Source of the DNA: Pelagomonas calceolata
Lineage: Eukaryota > Sar > Pelagophyceae > Pelagomonadales > Pelagomonadaceae
Direction: 5' to 3'
Assembly: GCA_918797485.1 (NCBI GenBank)
Contig: CAKKNE010000005.1
Span: 3,100,001-3,164,000, forward strand
Length of the DNA: 64,000 nt
A program made the position numbers and the translations under genes. Each line of letters starts with the position of its first letter. The stretch's first letter is position 1. A model generated the notes under the pieces. The model did no database searches and was not told the DNA's origin. It worked only from the letters and a program-made list of their open reading frames with translations. Below are positions 10,401 to 19,130 of this stretch, in pieces.

Positions 10401-10686
10401 GGTTGTGTTTTGGGCGTGGTTAGCGCAAGAATCTCTTCACGAATATCGCAGCGTCGGGCCTGCTCTCCAGCAGACTTGCTCTCACTGCTGCCTCGGGCCT
10501 GAACGCTCCTGCACCTCACCCCGAGACCAGGTACCGTCCGGGGCGGCTCTCAAGTCGCCTTCGACGCAAAATACTAAGCGGTGCGGGCTCACCAAGTCGA
10601 GGTTCGGCTCGCTTTTGTCACGAGGCCATCTAGTATGTTACTATACGCTAGCTGCTAGCTTGCAGCGGCCGCATTAGGCGGCAGAC
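10401..10686. other. Divergent intergenic region
   Basis: It lies between the MYND gene (minus) and the gene at 10687 (plus). It holds one promoter motif near the plus-strand gene; nothing else seen. Confidence 0.5.
10629..10652 (+). promoter_or_regulatory. Directional promoter motif, site 3
   Basis: TCTAGTATGTTACTATAC then GCTAGC, 34 bp before the ATG at 10687, the closest spacing in the window. Confidence 0.5.
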
Positions 10687-11751
10687 ATGCACGTCCGAGC
10701 TGGATTTGGCTGGCATTTGTGCCTGTTAAATGCGTGCGCTGCGCTTTCGCGCCGCGAATTGCTGCTGCGCCCGCCTGCAGCCGCTGGCTTGATCGCATTG
10801 CAGCCACACGCTGCCGCAGCGGCAGCAAAAGCACCAAGTCCGCAGCGATCATCTGCGTTGGATGCCGCAGGCTACGCTTACGCGCTCGTGCGCGCCGCGG
10901 ACGGCGGTCAGGTCGTCACGCTTGATCTCGATCGCACTCAGAGAGTGCGCAGTGCGGTCTACCTCTACGAGACGCGGGCGCAGGCCGACGCCGTGCGGAA
11001 AGCCGTCATGTCGGCGAGAGACAAAAAGGCAGCGCCGCTCGCTCTTGCGAAGGTCCCGCTGGGCGAGGCTGCGGCACTGGTCCTGGCGCCACCCGCGAAG
11101 CGCGAAGGCGTGCCGGGGTATTTCTGCCACCGGCTGTTGGTCGAGCAGTCGCGGCTCGCGGCCGCGAGAAAAATAACGGGCATCAGCGACCTCGGCGACC
11201 GGTTCCTTCCCCTGTTTTATGTGGACGACTGTGTGGAAATCAAACAGTGCGTCGGGTGCACCTGGCTCGGTCAAGCGGCGAGGAACCGGCATCGCCACGC
11301 CATCGAGCAGGCGTCGCGTCGATGGTGTGGAGGCCGACGCGACGATTCAGCACGAACGCCCCGTAAAATTTTGATTCCCACACAGGTCGACGACGACACG
11401 GGTTCGCGCGAGGCTTCCGGAGGCGTGCAAGCCTTCTTCGACCCGAAGGCCGCAGAGCTCGTACGAAAGGAGGCCACGACCTGCAGCGATCGGCGCGCGG
11501 CTGCCTGCCAGGCATACGACGAGTCCGGAAGGAAGCGTGCGTTCACCGTTCGCGAGGCCGACGCGTTCGTCCTTCTCCGCAAAGGCGGCCTAGACGAGCT
11601 GGACCTCGTGCCTTCCACGACGATGGCAGCGGACGGTTCGAAGAGCGATGGCCTCGTTGCCCTCGACGACTCGGCGCCCCTCGAGGTCGTGCTCGAGCTC
11701 GAGTGCGACGTCGCGAACTCGAATTGTGTGATCTCTAAGATAAAACGATAG
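10687..11751 (+). CDS. Unknown protein with N-terminal signal/organelle presequence (one introner)
   Basis: Exons 10687-11220 and 11386-11751, phase 0, about 299 aa. The N terminus is hydrophobic/Ala-rich (LCLLNACAALSRRELLLRPP), suggesting secretion or plastid import, followed by an Ala-rich linker. The mature part is a mixed alpha/beta protein with no motif I recognise. Splicing restores FYVDDDTG. The frame is also open through the intron, so translation alone would not reveal it; the 8-base duplication does. Confidence 0.65.
   Translation: MHVRAGFGWHLCLLNACAALSRRELLLRPPAAAGLIALQPHAAAAAAKAPSPQRSSALDAAGYAYALVRAADGGQVVTLDLDRTQRVRSAVYLYETRAQADAVRKAVMSARDKKAAPLALAKVPLGEAAALVLAPPAKREGVPGYFCHRLLVEQSRLAAARKITGISDLGDRFLPLFYVDDCVEIKQCVGCTWLGQAARNRHRHAIEQASRRWCGGRRDDSARTPRKILIPTQVDDDTGSREASGGVQAFFDPKAAELVRKEATTCSDRRAAACQAYDESGRKRAFTVREADAFVLLRKGGLDELDLVPSTTMAADGSKSDGLVALDDSAPLEVVLELECDVANSNCVISKIKR
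11221..11385 (+). mobile_element. Introner, near-complete, antisense orientation (165 bp)
   Basis: Duplication GTGGACGA/GTCGACGA (7 of 8). Element from CTGTGTGGAAATCAAA to TTTTGATTCCCACACAG. The internal order (GTCGGGTGCACC first, GAACGCCCCGTAAAA last) is the reverse complement of the copy at 53189-53304, so it sits in the opposite orientation to its host transcript. The AG belongs to the element and the GT to the duplication. Confidence 0.9.
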
Positions 11752-11835
11752 TATTTTTTGCAAAAACGCGACTCCTTGGTGTCTTCCGGGCAACGCCCAG
11801 CTGCGGCAACGACGTACGATGCGAGCAAGCCGCTT

Positions 11836-11859
11836 GCTAGTGCCTTACATGCCGCTAGT
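11836..11859 (+). promoter_or_regulatory. Directional promoter motif, site 4
   Basis: GCTAGTGCCTTAC, five bases, GCTAGT; 220 bp before the Nudix ATG at 12080. The frame is open from 11819, but this motif argues that 11819-12079 is leader, not protein. Confidence 0.6.
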
Positions 11860-12079
11860 CCACAGGATTATTTTGCCAAGCCCTAGGCGTCGGCCCCTAC
11901 GCGCAGCGCACGTTGGGCTACGGGAAGCAAGACCTCTCTCTGTGCTCGCGCGCGTTGCGTTCCGGCAGTTCCGAGAAGCTGTGCGAAGCGCGAGCAGCCT
12001 TTGCAAGCAAAACCCCTCTCACAGCCAATTGGATAAAAGCGCTAGCTCGACAGCGCCAAAACACGCCGTCGAAGCGAAA

Positions 12080-12892
12080 ATGAGCTACCACTTCGTCACC
12101 GGCGATTTCACGCCGCAGAAGGTCTTCCTGCCGGACAAGGAGTACGGCCTCGCGCTCGACGCCCTCGTCAAGGGCTGCGCGGATGTCCTGTTGACGCGGG
12201 GCGAGGGCGCGTCGCTGCGCATTTTACTGGGAAAGCGCAAGGTGGAACCGCAGCCGGACTGGTGGTTCGTCGGTGGCAGGACGCGGCCCGGCGACACGCC
12301 GGCCGAGGGCGCGGCGCGGAACGTGAAGCGGGAGCTCGGCCTCGCGATCGAAACGCGGCGCTTCGTCCACGTCAACACCTACTCCTTCGTCTGGAACTAC
12401 CGCCAGCAGGCGCCGACGACGAACGGCACGGCGGACGCCTCGACGGTCTTCGAGCTGCCCCTTACACAAGCGGAGGCCGACGGGTTGGGACCCTCAAAGT
12501 TTGATGAGAAGGAGTACGCCGACGCGGCCTGGGTCGGGCCCCTCGACATCCTGGAGGGCGACTACCATCCCGCCCTGCAGCAGGCGGTGCGCGACTTGTT
12601 GGCGCAGCGCGCTTATAGGGACCTGCGGAACGTTTCAGGCGGCCCGCCGGCGGCCGTGGCGCGGTGCGCGCGCCGCTTTGTGGCATGGAAGGAGGCGGCG
12701 CCGCTGCGCGCCTGTAAAGTGCGGTTCGTCGACGGGAGCTATCAGTTTGTTGGCACGGACGGCGCTCGCGTGCCGCGGCCGACGAAGGCGTCGCCGTCAT
12801 TAGCACGGCCGCCCCTATTTGCGCTGCGCGACGTCGCCTTCTACGCGTCGATCGCGGCGGTCGCGTTCGTGGCCGGGCGGCGGTCGAAGTAA
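12080..12892 (+). CDS. Nudix hydrolase family protein with C-terminal hydrophobic tail
   Basis: 270 aa from ATG 12080; upstream in-frame codons overlap the promoter motif, so the shorter start is preferred. The Nudix box (residues about 60-85) reads GGRTRPGDTP, AEGAARNV, KRELGL. It keeps the Gly start and the REL, but the canonical REUxEExGU is only partly present, so metal-dependent hydrolysis is uncertain. The region before it (DVLLTRGEGASLRILLGKR) and after it (YADAAWVGPLDI) fits the fold. The last 25 residues (VAFYASIAAVAFVAGRRSK) may be a tail anchor. Substrate unknown. Confidence 0.75.
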   Translation: MSYHFVTGDFTPQKVFLPDKEYGLALDALVKGCADVLLTRGEGASLRILLGKRKVEPQPDWWFVGGRTRPGDTPAEGAARNVKRELGLAIETRRFVHVNTYSFVWNYRQQAPTTNGTADASTVFELPLTQAEADGLGPSKFDEKEYADAAWVGPLDILEGDYHPALQQAVRDLLAQRAYRDLRNVSGGPPAAVARCARRFVAWKEAAPLRACKVRFVDGSYQFVGTDGARVPRPTKASPSLARPPLFALRDVAFYASIAAVAFVAGRRSK

Positions 12893-13007
12893 CCTTGGTC
12901 GCGTGAACAGGGATCCGGCGCGGCGGTCGAAGGGGGGATACGGCGAGCGGGCACTTCTGTGCGCCCAAAATCGGAAAGTCTAACTGTCTATTGAGTACAC
13001 TTACAGT

Positions 13008-15062
13008 TCAGGAGCTCTCGTACGCGTCGTAGCGGCAAGCTTCGCCACGCACGGTCTTGCCCTGGATCGTCGCCGCGACGCGGACGCGGCCGTTGTTCCG
13101 GGCGCTGTCGAGGGCGTACGGCGCCGCGGAGGCTTCTTTGACCGTCAGGCGCATGTGCTCCTTTTTGGCGTGCATCATGCGGACGAACCCCGCGCGAATG
13201 ACTGCCTCGCGCTGGGCGTCGTCCAACGCGTCCCACCAGAGGTCCTTGTTCACCTCGAGCACCGGGCCGTGCTGCGGCGGCGTCCACTTGCCGACCTTGA
13301 CCGTGCCGTTCTCGACCTTGAACGTCGCGTTCTCCCACTGGCGCAGGTCATCCTTGATGGCCTCGAGCGCCGCATCCTGGTCCTTCAGTTCAAGCGAGCA
13401 CTCCTTGATCGCGATGGCTAGATCTAAATCGGGCGGCACCTCGTTGTCGCGGTCGCGCTGGCCCCGGAACGTGATGCGCACCACGGCCTTCTTCTCCGGC
13501 TTCAGTAGACCGTTCGGATCCTCGAAGATGAGCGGCGGCAGACCCTCTTCGTCATCGTCGCCGCCCTTGGCATCTTGCGCCGCCTCGGCCCGCCGGCAGA
13601 CCTCGAGGGTGCCGGCCATGCCGCCACCAGCGTCGACAAAGATCTGCTCCGCGTCTTCGGGGCGATATTGCGGGCCGCCGCCGCTGCTGGCGCCGGGCGA
13701 CTTGAACGAGGACCGGACGCCCGCGGGCTCGAGCACCTTGTCCAGCGCCGCGCGCTCCTCGTCGGAAATGCCGTACACGCCCGCCTCGAGCGCCCGCGGC
13801 CGGCCGGCCGACGCGTTCGTCACGGACAGCATCACGTGCGCGTCGCCCGGGTCCTCGCCTAGCGCTTCTTCCGTCACGTCTTCGGCGCGCAGCAATGCCT
13901 TCTTCGCGGTGGCCGTGGCTTCGTGGCCGCCGAGCGCCTCGTCGACGGTCGTGACCCCCGGCTCCGGTTCGGCGGGGGCTTCGTCGTCATCGATGATCAT
14001 CGCGTGCACGGGCGCCGCGGCCGGCGCGGCCATGAGCTGGACGTCGTCGTCGTCCATTGCGCCGCCGCCTCCACCGCCGCCGCCGAAGGGGGCCGGGATG
14101 AGCGGCGCGTAATCCTGCTCCTCGGTCTGCATCGCGAGGCCGGCGTCGGGCGCCGCGCGCGGCGCCGCTCTTCGAGCAGCGTAGACCCGGTGCCAGGTCG
14201 ACGCGTCGTCGGCGAGCGCCGCGAGCGTGCTGGACGTCTGGAAGACCGCGCTCAGCGACTTGATATCGAGTGCACCTAGCAACTCGGCCTTGCGCTTGAT
14301 GAGCACGCACTCGACGATGTTCTTCGGCAGCACGCTGGCCGTCCCCGCGGACGGCACCTCGGCCGCCGGCGCCGGAGCCGTCAGCGCCGCCAGCACGCTC
14401 GCCGACACGGGCCCGCGCAGCGTCGCGACGGGCTCGTCCGCGGCGTCGCCCGCTACTGGGTTCTCGGGCTCCGCGAGCTCGTCGAACGCCTCGGGCTCGT
14501 CGGCGGCGCGCAGGGCAGCCATGGCGGCGTCCGCGGCCGCGGCGGCCTCCTTGGCATCGGCTTCCTCGGCCGTCTCCTTGCGCTTGAGCGCCTCCTTGGC
14601 CGCGTCGGCCAGGGCCTTCGGGAGCTTGTCGAAGACGCGCTTGAGGCGCTTTTTCTTCTCCTCGAGGTCCTTGACGCGGCACCAGAGCGCCACGGCCGCC
14701 GTCGCGGTCTTGGTCTGGAGCTCCTTCTCCTCGTCGTCCGCGGCCGGCGGCGCCGGCTTCTTGCGCTTCGGCGGCGGCTTCGGGGCGGGAGCCGGCTTGC
14801 GCTTGGCCGGCTGCGGCTTCGGTCGCGGCTCGAGCTCGACCGGCTTCTTTTCGACCTTGACTGCCTCGCGTTTGACTTCGGGCGCGGGCGCTGGCTTCGT
14901 CTTCTTGCGCGCCACGGGCCGCGGCGGCGGGCTCTCGTCCTCGGACTCGGAGGTCGCGAGCGGGTCGGCGGCTGAGTAGCGCCGCTTGGGCTTCTTCTTC
15001 GCTATCGGGCGCGGCGACGGCGCGTCGCTGTCGTCGCTGTCGCTGGTGAGGCCGCGGACCAT
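13008..15062 (-). CDS. Large charged nuclear protein with F-box-like segment
   Basis: 684 aa, single exon. The N-terminal 115 residues are Lys/Pro/Ser-rich (repeats of PPPRPVARKKTKPAPAP) with probable nuclear localisation signals. A coiled Ala/Lys/Glu region follows. Around residue 247-290 there is an F-box-like stretch (LPKNIVECVLIKRKAELLGALDIKSL cut short here, ending STWHRVY). The C-terminal 170 residues form a globular part of unknown family with KAVVRITFRGQRDRDNEVP. It converges with the Nudix gene; 13-bp-scale repeats are absent. Function unknown. Confidence 0.6.
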   Translation of the reverse strand: MVRGLTSDSDDSDAPSPRPIAKKKPKRRYSAADPLATSESEDESPPPRPVARKKTKPAPAPEVKREAVKVEKKPVELEPRPKPQPAKRKPAPAPKPPPKRKKPAPPAADDEEKELQTKTATAAVALWCRVKDLEEKKKRLKRVFDKLPKALADAAKEALKRKETAEEADAKEAAAAADAAMAALRAADEPEAFDELAEPENPVAGDAADEPVATLRGPVSASVLAALTAPAPAAEVPSAGTASVLPKNIVECVLIKRKAELLGALDIKSLSAVFQTSSTLAALADDASTWHRVYAARRAAPRAAPDAGLAMQTEEQDYAPLIPAPFGGGGGGGGAMDDDDVQLMAAPAAAPVHAMIIDDDEAPAEPEPGVTTVDEALGGHEATATAKKALLRAEDVTEEALGEDPGDAHVMLSVTNASAGRPRALEAGVYGISDEERAALDKVLEPAGVRSSFKSPGASSGGGPQYRPEDAEQIFVDAGGGMAGTLEVCRRAEAAQDAKGGDDDEEGLPPLIFEDPNGLLKPEKKAVVRITFRGQRDRDNEVPPDLDLAIAIKECSLELKDQDAALEAIKDDLRQWENATFKVENGTVKVGKWTPPQHGPVLEVNKDLWWDALDDAQREAVIRAGFVRMMHAKKEHMRLTVKEASAAPYALDSARNNGRVRVAATIQGKTVRGEACRYDAYESS

Positions 15063-15272
15063 TTTTACGCGGCGCGCCGGCGGACGGAGCGGTTTTGCGC
15101 TGGGCAGAGTTTTGATTGATGCGCAGCGGTGGGGACGGCGGCGACCCAGAAAAGCTACAGCGCCCAGTTAACAGCGCACTTTTGCTTTTGCGCACCTCAA
15201 CTCGTGTGTGGCGCTTGTCTGTGACTCAATCCGCAATGCCAGAGACCAATCTCGATTCTAGTGTGTTGATGC

Positions 15273-15296
15273 CTCTAGTGTGTTGATACCGCTAGC
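15273..15296 (+). promoter_or_regulatory. Directional promoter motif, site 5 (partly doubled)
   Basis: CTCTAGTGTGTTGATACC then GCTAGC. The first half is repeated just upstream (15256-15271), a tandem near-duplication of half a site. Confidence 0.5.
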
Positions 15297-15324
15297 TAAT
15301 AATGCACTGCCGGGCTAGTTTTTG

Positions 15325-15509
15325 GTGCGTTCGCGTCGATACGGCAGCAAGTCTCACATATTACTCGTCCAGCTGTCGCCCGAAGACCGCTGGCGCAGAG
15401 TATTGCAACATCACGCGGCGCTGATCACTGAACTCACCGCTGCAGCCTTGGCAGCCGTGCACAGCGTGCCGCCTCGCACGCCATCGACGCGACGGCTGCT
15501 CAAAAACAG
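15325..15509 (+). mobile_element. Candidate introner in a 5' untranslated region
   Basis: It begins GTGCGTTCGCGTCGAT and ends CGCCATCGACGCGACGG ... AAAACAG, with the inverted core of the family. It lies between a promoter motif and the ATG at 15526. Boundaries are approximate because no coding frame fixes them. Confidence 0.45.
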
Positions 15510-15525
15510 GTATCCCTGGTAAAAG

Positions 15526-15786
15526 ATGAAGCTGGTAATCGAGCGCAACCGATTAGCCCACCTCGGAGTGCTGCTAAGCGTTAGCGCGGCCCTCGCGGAG
15601 ATTTTGCAGCGCTTCGACTTCAAGCCGCTAGCCGCGTACGGCTTCGCGGTGACCATGGTATGCCAAATTAATGGTGCCATCTTGCGCGAGTCTGAAAAGC
15701 GGGCAGAGCGCGCGGCCGCGGCCGAGGAAGCCGCGGCAGAGAAAGCGGCGTCGCGAGGCTCGAACCCGAAGAAGAAGAGACGATAA
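15526..15786 (+). CDS. Small membrane protein, unknown
   Basis: 86 aa. Two hydrophobic stretches (LGVLLSVSAALAEIL and AAYGFAVTMVCQING) precede a charged Ala/Glu/Lys tail ending NPKKKRR. It follows a promoter motif and a probable 5'UTR introner, which supports a real transcript. An in-frame stop directly upstream fixes the start. Family not recognised. Confidence 0.5.
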   Translation: MKLVIERNRLAHLGVLLSVSAALAEILQRFDFKPLAAYGFAVTMVCQINGAILRESEKRAERAAAAEEAAAEKAASRGSNPKKKRR

Positions 15787-15961
15787 TGATGGGTAAGTTT
15801 CCAAATTAAATACACGGTCGATGTCAAGAGAGGGTCCCCGGAGGCGTGCTCCGCGCGTGTTAATAAACGCGCGGCGCGTGGTGTCAGCGCCCGTCGTCGT
15901 CGTCGTTGCTAATGACGACCGCGACGGCCGCGTCGCCCACGCACACGCCTACGGGCGCGGA

Positions 15962-16195
15962 TTATCGTCCATCGTCATCTTTGTTGTCTCCCACGACCGC
16001 GATGACGGATGATGCGGAGGACGCCGCGAGCGCGCCGTCCAGAAGGGGCCGGCCGCCCAGCGCGAGCGGTGACGCCGACGACAGCAGCATCGGGGCCGCC
16101 TGTGCTGGCAGGTACTGGGCCACTGCGAGCGCTCGTCGGCGCGGCGGCGGGCGCCGCGCGTGCCGCGCCGCCACGCGCGTTGCAGCTCTGAGCAT
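15962..16195 (-). CDS. Small protein with mitochondrial-type presequence
   Basis: 77 aa. The Arg/Ala-rich N terminus (MLRAATRVAARHARR) is typical of mitochondrial import, followed by an Ala/Ser/Leu-rich body and an acidic end. A minus-oriented promoter motif (16407-16431) and an introner-like core (about 16306-16355) lie upstream, consistent with a 5'UTR intron. Function unknown; overlapping frames exist on both strands. Confidence 0.35.
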   Translation of the reverse strand: MLRAATRVAARHARRPPPRRRALAVAQYLPAQAAPMLLSSASPLALGGRPLLDGALAASSASSVIAVVGDNKDDDGR

Positions 16196-16613
16196 TGCCT
16201 TGTGTTTTTGCCGACTCCTTGGGCTTCCCGCGGCCTCGCGCGGACCACTGCAGTCAGTGCGTCCACAGCGGCCCAGTGTGCAGCCAGGCGTGGGACGCCT
16301 GCCGGCGGACCACGCGGCCGCTTCGAGCGGTCGCGTCGATGGCGTGGGTGTCCTCCCCGCGCCTCAGATACCAGTAGCGTCGGCGCGGGGCTTGCGGCAA
16401 AGTCGGGCTAGCGTCTTCGTAACACACTAGCAAAGCAGCCAGCCAGCCTGCCATTGCATGCGCTGTGCTGGCGCCACAACGAGGAAAACAACAAGTGATC
16501 ATAATTATTCGTCAGCCCGGGCACGCTGGGTCTCTGATCCAACGGCTTTTGCGCTGCTCGCCACGTGCGAGTGTGCTCAGCACTGCCACCCCTAGGGAAC
16601 GCGTGCGCACAGG
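16196..16613. other. Divergent intergenic region
   Basis: It holds an introner-like core with TCGCGTCGATGGCGTGG at about 16306-16355 and the minus-oriented promoter motif at 16407-16431. The last bases before the Popeye ATG read CGCACAG, a possible 5'UTR splice acceptor. Confidence 0.45.
16407..16431 (-). promoter_or_regulatory. Directional promoter motif, site 6
   Basis: On the minus strand: GCTAGTGTGTTAC, six bases, GCTAGC. It points left, away from the Popeye gene. Confidence 0.5.
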
Positions 16614-18623
16614 ATGGCGCCAGTCCTCCCCTGGGTCCTCGACGGCATCTTGGCCAACGTGTCCCAGGGCACGGCGCTAGCGACCTATTTCTTCATCGAT
16701 CCCTGGAATTTACAAGCAGTAGCTTTGTTCTCGGCGACGACGCAAGTTTTATTCTACTTCTTACAGAGGCCGCCGGTGTGGATTTTTGTGTTCTGGAACG
16801 TGCTGCAGTTCTGCATCAACACGGTGCAGATCGTACGGTTGGCGGTCGATACGAGTGAAGTCCAGTTCGACGAGCGGGAGCTCCAGGCCCTGGCCTTGAC
16901 GCTGCACTGCTTCGACAGCGTGCCGAGTCGCAAGATCGCACGCGTGTTGCGAAGCGGGGAGTGGCTCCAGACAAAAAATGGAGACACCGTCTGTACGTTG
17001 GAAGACGGCGAGGGCGACCACGTGCACTTTGTAGTTGAAGGTACGGTAGAAGCCGTATCGCGCGACGGCCACGTCTGCTACCGCGCGGACACGGGCGGGT
17101 TCGTGGGCGAGGCGTCGTTGGCGCACGCCGTCTCCGGTACGTTACCAGATTATGATGCATTGGACGTGCCCGACGCGGCGCGCTGCGTGGCTCTGGGGGA
17201 CGTGCGGACGCTGCGGTGGCCCGTGCGGCGGCTGGCTCGGGTGTTGCGGCGCGACGCGGAGCTCTTGGACGCCTTCCGCGAGGCGCTGGCTCTAGATTTC
17301 TACGTGCGCGGCCGGCGTCCGTTTGTCGCGCGTCGATGGCGTCGCGGCGAGGCCTGGTACAGCTCGTACGCCATCGACGCGGCGAGAGCGTAGCGGCGAT
17401 GGCGACATTTAAACGCACAGGCCAAGCTAGAAAGAGAGGAGGCCGCCGCGCGCAAGAACGACCAGAGCCCCCCCAAAAGACCGTCCATCCGCCGCACGCC
17501 GCGCGCGCCCGAGACAACGTGCTGTCGCAAACCACCAGTAGTGAGGAGGACGCTCACGCCGCCGCAGTCCGCGTCGTCTAGACGCACAAGACGCCGCGAC
17601 GGCGTGAAAGCGGTCGCGGATTTTGTCACGGGTGCCCGGACCTCTTTGTATCGTCAGACGATGACGTACTCATCGATCGAGTCGCCTCCAACGAGGTACG
17701 AGGACGCGTCGCAGTCCGCGGCGGCCACGTCGCGACCGCGCGACGACCTATCGCTCAAAAAGGCGTACCAATACCGCGAAAAGATCGCTCGTTCATTGCG
17801 AAGCATGCTCTGCTGCGTCGTTGTGGGTGCTTCTATCTTCCTAGCGTACGACGACGGCGTCGGCTCCTTTTTAGGAAATGCGTCGCAGACGTTGGTGACG
17901 GGCGCCTTCGCGATCCAAGACCCTCTTAGATTAAACGTGGTAGCCGGCGTGGGCTCCTTGTTCCAAATATTGTTCTTCGTCATCAGAGACGAGCGCATCT
18001 GGTCGGCGATTTACTGGAGCGTGGCGCAATTAGGCTTGAATTTCTGGGCTATTTACAGATTGTACACGAAGCCGCTTGATTCAACACATGTCTTCGGGGA
18101 CAAACAGCTCTTCGTGGCACGCGTGCTGCAGCGCGCGGGCGGCCTGCACCTCTCTCCACCAGATCTGCACCAGTTGTTGTTGGGTGGGTCATTACTACCT
18201 CCCCCTGTATGGGATTACCTAGAACCAGGTGAACATATACCAGTGGACCGGGCCGCGTTGCTATGCAATGGGTCGGTCCTAGTGACGCGACCCGAGGACG
18301 GGTCGTCGCGCACCGCGCTGAGGGGCGCTTTATTACATTCCGACGTCGTCGCCAAGAAGCTGGACGCGTTGCCCCCGACGCCGAAGCCCCTCGCCAAGGG
18401 TCAATTGGTCAAGTCGCGGTCCTTCTCGTCCTTCAACGAGGAGCCCCCGACGACCTGCGCCGCGGCGGAGCCCTGCGAGGTGCTGAGCTGGGACGTCGAC
18501 GCCTTGGTCGAGTTCCTCCGTAAAAAACGGGACGTGCGCCTCTGCGTCAACGCGCTCATCGCGACGGCGAAGCTCGAGAGCTACATGCACCTCGACGCGA
18601 CGAATGAGCGCACGAAGTGGTGA
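16614..18623 (+). CDS. Double Popeye-domain membrane protein (one introner)
   Basis: Exons 16614-17324 and 17421-18623, phase 0, about 637 aa. Each half has an N-terminal set of hydrophobic helices (first: VALFSATTQVLFYFL; second: MLCCVVVGASIFLAYDD, VAGVGSLFQILFFVI, IYWSVAQLGLNFWAIY), then a cNMP-binding-like beta domain typical of Popeye (POPDC) proteins, with RVLRSGEWLQTKNGD in the first. A highly basic linker (RRTRRRDG) joins them. Metazoan POPDC proteins bind cAMP in the membrane; the second half has a degenerate nucleotide-binding region. The fusion is supported because the downstream frame is open right back to the intron acceptor. Confidence 0.75.
17325..17420 (+). mobile_element. Introner-like intron (96 bp)
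   Basis: The core contains GCGCGTCGATGGCGTCGCGG and CGCCATCGACGCGGCG as an inverted pair. The right end is AAACGCACAG. The 5' GT at 17325 is chosen for phase; terminal repeats are eroded. Confidence 0.6.
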
Positions 18624-18652
18624 CTGTTGTACTAGTAAGTGAAAGTGTGTGA

Positions 18653-18918
18653 TTACGCGGTGTCGTCGTCGGGGTAGTAGTGCTTGCGGTCCGCGCCGAA
18701 CTTCGGCGACTTGCTCTTGGACCGGAGGCCGAGCCACTTCGTGCCGCCCGAGATGCGCGAGCGCAGGCTCCGCGCCTTGCCGTCGGCGAGCGGGTCCGGA
18801 CCGGTGTTGTTCGCGAGCCTTGTCAGCACGCCGACGACGTGGCCGGCCGTGCATCTGACGCTCTGGTCAAAGTGCCAGGCCGTCGCGAGCAGCTCGCTCA
18901 GAGCAATCGAGTCTATCC
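18653..18918 (-). CDS. Probable C-terminal exon of an unrecognised gene
   Basis: A minus frame is open from an acceptor-like CTCAG (18919) to TAA at 18655-18653. It encodes about 88 residues (ELLATAWHFDQSV, later GGTKWLGLRSKSKSPKF, ending HYYPDDDTA). No ATG lies in this frame, so upstream exon(s) must sit in 18919-19130, where nothing convincing is visible. It converges with the Popeye gene. It could instead be a truncated relic. Confidence 0.35.
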
Positions 18919-19130
18919 CTGAGTCTATTTGTCACGGCGACGCGCCCACCACCACCACACGTCTCTAGTCGAACGTGCGCGAGCCCGCAGGGCCACGGCG
19001 ACGGTAGCAGCCGAGCTAGGTGAGCGATTCCAATGCGAAAAATCACTCGGGAGGCAAATGCAAAACCCCCCACTCGGATGTCTGACAACAGCCGGATGCG
19101 CCCTCACTACTCGATAAAACACGCCATACA

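Noticed and set aside
11819-12079. N-terminal extension of the Nudix protein
   Set aside because: It contains the directional promoter motif and precedes a natural start, so it is treated as untranslated.
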